Source: Thermomicrobiales bacterium (GTDB lineage: Bacteria > Chloroflexota > Chloroflexia > Thermomicrobiales > UBA6265). From it: a DNA stretch of 64,000 bases. The translations under genes were made by a program, and so were the position numbers. Positions 61,383-64,000 of the stretch are shown in pieces; position 1 is the stretch's first letter, and each line of letters starts with the position of its first letter. The stretch covers positions 444,023 to 508,022 of the forward strand of contig JAHBVL010000002.1 in NCBI GenBank assembly GCA_019637585.1, in the 5' to 3' direction. Under the pieces are notes generated by a model. That model worked only from the letters and a program-made list of their open reading frames with translations, ran no database searches and was not told the origin of the DNA.

Positions 61383-62954
61383 ATGACTACGGAGTCAGAC
61401 GTAAAGAACCGAATCTGGATTTTCGACACGACGTTGCGTGACGGCGAGCAATCGCCGGGCGCAACGATGACGGTCGAGGAAAAACTCGAAGTCGCCGACG
61501 CGCTGGTCGAGCTGGGTGTCGACATCATCGAAGCCGGTTTTCCGGCGGCATCGCCCGGCGACTTCGAAGCGGTCAAGCTCATCGCCGCGCGCGTGAAGGG
61601 AGCCCGGGTCGCCGGGCTCGCTCGCGCCAACCGGTCCGATATCGAGCAGTGCGCGAAAGCCATCGAACCCGCCGAGCAATCGCGGATTCACACCTTTATC
61701 GCCACGTCGGACATTCATCTCCAGCACAAACTCCGGATGAGCCGGGAAGAAGTGCTGGAGCGGGTGTCGGAAATGGTCGCGCTGGCCCGGTCGTTCACCG
61801 ACAATGTCGAGTTCTCGGCCGAGGATGCCACGCGTTCCGATTGGGACTACCTCGTGGAGGTCTTTTCCCGCGCGATCGAATCGGGCGCGACCACGCTGAA
61901 TGTGCCGGACACCGTCGGATACACGACGCCGGCCGAGTACGCGGCACTGATGGCGCATTTGCAGGAGCACACGCCGGGTATCGAGAACGTGATCATCTCG
62001 GTCCACTGCCACAACGACCTGGGCATGGGAACGGCGAATACGCTGGCCGCCATCGCTGCCGGCGCCCGCCAGGCCGAGGTAACGATCAATGGCATCGGTG
62101 AACGGGCCGGCAACACGGCTCTCGAAGAAGTGGTGATGGCTCTGGCCACGCGGGGCGACAAGTTCGGCGGCGCCTGGACGAATGTCCGCAAGGACCGGAT
62201 CGTCCCCAGCAGCCGGCTCGTTTCCGGCATCACCGGACTCAATGTCCAGGTGAACAAAGCGATCGTTGGCGAAAACGCTTTCGCCCACGAAGCCGGCATC
62301 CATCAGGATGGCATGCTCAAGGAGCGCACCACGTACGAGATCATGAATCCGGAAGATGTCGGCTGGGAGGGAACCAAGCTCGTGCTCGGCAAGCACTCCG
62401 GCCGGGCCGGATTCCGCAACGCCCTCGCCGAACTGGGATTCAAGCTCGACGACGAGGAGATGCAGGCAGCCTACGAGAGCTTCCTGCTCCTCGCCGACAA
62501 GAAGAAGCGCGTCACCGCCGCCGACCTGATCGCCCTCGTGCGCAATCAGCAGCAAACGCGGGACGATGTCTATCACCTGCGCCAGTGGCGGGTCGATATC
62601 GCCAGTGGCGAACCGGCCAATGCCTCGGTAGTGCTCTCCTATGGAGACGTCCAACTCGCTGGCGACGCCGAAGGGAATGGACCAGTCGATGCCCTCCTGC
62701 AGGCCATCGATGCGGCCACGAGCATTCAGACGACGCTCGAGTACTACCAGGTCGAAGCAGTGACCCCCGGCGAAGACGCGCAGGGCCAGGTGCATGTGCG
62801 CATCCGGTCGGAGGGCCAGCTCTTCACCGGGCATGGACTCGCCACCGACATCGTCGAAGCAAGCGCTCGCGCCTATCTCGACGCGCTGGGCAAGCTGAGA
62901 GCAGGCGATGCGTCGACAGTCCTGGCGGGATCATCCGTCTCTCGCTGGGGATAG
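61383..62954 (+). CDS. leuA: 2-Isopropylmalate synthase
   Basis: 523 residues. TIM-barrel part: WIFDTTLRDGEQSPGATMTV with catalytic Arg-Asp, EFSAEDATRSD, VHCHNDLGMGTANTLAA with metal-binding His residues, and NGIGERAGNTALEEV. The linker FAHEAGIHQDGMLKE and the C-terminal LeuA dimer domain (about 390-515), the site of leucine feedback, are present. First step of leucine synthesis from 2-oxoisovalerate and acetyl-CoA. Confidence 0.97.
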   Translation: MTTESDVKNRIWIFDTTLRDGEQSPGATMTVEEKLEVADALVELGVDIIEAGFPAASPGDFEAVKLIAARVKGARVAGLARANRSDIEQCAKAIEPAEQSRIHTFIATSDIHLQHKLRMSREEVLERVSEMVALARSFTDNVEFSAEDATRSDWDYLVEVFSRAIESGATTLNVPDTVGYTTPAEYAALMAHLQEHTPGIENVIISVHCHNDLGMGTANTLAAIAAGARQAEVTINGIGERAGNTALEEVVMALATRGDKFGGAWTNVRKDRIVPSSRLVSGITGLNVQVNKAIVGENAFAHEAGIHQDGMLKERTTYEIMNPEDVGWEGTKLVLGKHSGRAGFRNALAELGFKLDDEEMQAAYESFLLLADKKKRVTAADLIALVRNQQQTRDDVYHLRQWRVDIASGEPANASVVLSYGDVQLAGDAEGNGPVDALLQAIDAATSIQTTLEYYQVEAVTPGEDAQGQVHVRIRSEGQLFTGHGLATDIVEASARAYLDALGKLRAGDASTVLAGSSVSRWG

Positions 62955-63038
62955 CAGCATGACTCCGCGGACCTCGCATTCGGGCAGGTCCGCACACTTC
63001 GGAATGTATTGGTGGAGAGCCTTCGAAGGAATAATCGC

Positions 63039-64000
63039 GTGACCGCCACACCACGAACGCTCAGTGACAAACTCTGGGAACGACACATCGTCCATTCGGC
63101 CCCGGGGGAGCCAGATCTCCTCTACATCGACCTGCATCTCGTTCATGAGGTGACCTCCCCCCAGGCATTCGACGGTCTGCGCATGCACGGCCGGCAGGTC
63201 CGCCGTCCCGATCTGACGGTCGCCACCGCCGACCACAATGTGCCGACCATCCACATCGACCAGCCGATCGTCGATCCGATTTCGGCGAAGCAGGTGTCGG
63301 CACTGTCGAAGAATTGCACGGAGTTCGGCATCACCCTCTACCCGATGGGACACCAGCGACAGGGGATCGTGCACGTCATCGGCCCCGAACAGGGTCTGAC
63401 GCAACCGGGGATGACGATCGTCTGCGGCGACAGCCACACCTCGACCCACGGCGCGTTCGGAGCACTGGCATTTGGCATTGGCACCAGTGAGGTCGAGCAC
63501 GTCCTGGCCACCCAGACCCTTCCCTCGATGCGGCCGAAAACGATGTCGATCGAGGTCAACGGCGATCTGTCGCCCGGTGTCACGGCCAAGGATGTCATCC
63601 TGGCCATCATCGGCAAGATCGGCACCGGCGGCGGGATTGGACACACCATCGAGTACCGTGGCTCGACGATCAGGTCCCTCTCGATGGAGGGGCGGATGAC
63701 GATCTGCAATATGTCGATCGAAGCCGGCGCACGAGCGGGGATGATCGCCCCGGACGATAGCACGTTCGCCTACGTCGAAGGTCGTCCCCATGCGCCGAAG
63801 GGACGAGATTGGGAGAAAGCTCTCGATGACTGGCGCTCCCTGCCCACCGACGAGGGAGCGACATTCGACACCTACGTCGAGCTCGATGGAGCGGCACTGC
63901 GGCCCTATGTGTCGTGGGGAACAAACCCGGGACAGGTCGTGTCGATCGATGGCGTCGTGCCCGATCCAGGCTCGATCGATGACCCGAGAACCCGCGATGC
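63039..64000 (+). CDS. leuC: 3-Isopropylmalate dehydratase large subunit (truncated by the window)
   Basis: About 320 residues visible from a GTG at 63039 with AAGGA upstream. [50 protein letters not shown], and [20 protein letters not shown] are LeuC blocks. The first iron-sulfur region is included only in part; the cysteines near residues 350-410 are beyond the window. Isomerises isopropylmalate with LeuD, expected just downstream. Confidence 0.95.
   Translation, partial: MTATPRTLSDKLWERHIVHSAPGEPDLLYIDLHLVHEVTSPQAFDGLRMHGRQVRRPDLTVATADHNVPTIHIDQPIVDPISAKQVSALSKNCTEFGITLYPMGHQRQGIVHVIGPEQGLTQPGMTIVCGDSHTSTHGAFGALAFGIGTSEVEHVLATQTLPSMRPKTMSIEVNGDLSPGVTAKDVILAIIGKIGTGGGIGHTIEYRGSTIRSLSMEGRMTICNMSIEAGARAGMIAPDDSTFAYVEGRPHAPKGRDWEKALDDWRSLPTDEGATFDTYVELDGAALRPYVSWGTNPGQVVSIDGVVPDPGSIDDPRTRD

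Noticed and set aside
61395-62834. 479-codon minus-strand frame antisense to leuA
   Set aside because: Mirror frame of a well-supported gene; no motif and no ribosome site.

Overview
The window is a GC-rich bacterial chromosome segment, gene-dense and mostly housekeeping. The best guess for the host is Chloroflexota, class Thermomicrobia or a close relative. The grounds are an XPB-type helicase with helicase-associated partners, a DnaB/DnaD/DnaI-like primosome cluster, secreted proteins carrying the low-complexity ATPEASPVA-type linker after the signal peptide, and a beta' subunit with a large helical insertion. This is inference from protein character; no database search was run.

Layout. 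1-5371 (minus): MoxR AAA+ ATPase, DUF58 protein, membrane transglutaminase and a truncated ribokinase, read as one operon. 5616-17559 (plus): polA, an FmdB zinc ribbon, cysE-cysS-rlmB, rplI, then dnaB-dnaD-like-dnaI-like, then the c-di-AMP pair cdaA-cdaR. 17556-24644 (minus): an ANTAR response regulator, tRNA-Pro(GGG), and an XPB helicase with two different helicase-associated proteins in a tight operon. 24845-33441 (minus): a translation block in transcription order rpsL-rpsG-fusA-tuf-rpmG-tRNA-Trp-secE-nusG-rplK-rplA-rplJ-rplL. 33810-37237: an accessory patch with a methyltransferase, a RelBE-type pair, a BrnTA pair and a DUF1254/1214 protein. 37400-45598 (minus): rpoB-rpoC, detached from the ribosomal-protein block and with its own promoter. 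45599-46544: rpoB regulatory region with a heptanucleotide tandem repeat, then tRNA-Leu, tRNA-Val and tRNA-Phe on the plus strand.

46494-47743 is a 1.2-kb mini-island bounded by a 47-bp direct repeat of the 3' half of tRNA-Phe; it holds a toxin-antitoxin-like pair and one hypothetical gene but no integrase. 47862-57439 holds a zinc alcohol dehydrogenase, a rhodanese-type sulfurtransferase, a GH38 alpha-mannosidase, modB and modA without modC, and a divergent operon of a Mop molybdate-binding protein, an exported SUOX-fold protein and a ModA-like protein with no signal peptide, then a PadR-type regulator whose last codons lie inside a repeat element. 57516-64000 is the branched-chain amino-acid operon: promoter, leader peptide and attenuator, ilvB, ilvN, ilvC, leuA and the start of leuC.

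The most rewarding targets are regulatory and modular: the ilvB attenuator, the repeat next to the rpoBC promoter, a family of hairpins in the rpl/rps/rpo genes followed by similar T-rich sequence, the tRNA-Phe mini-island, the molybdate-linked three-gene operon and the XPB trio.
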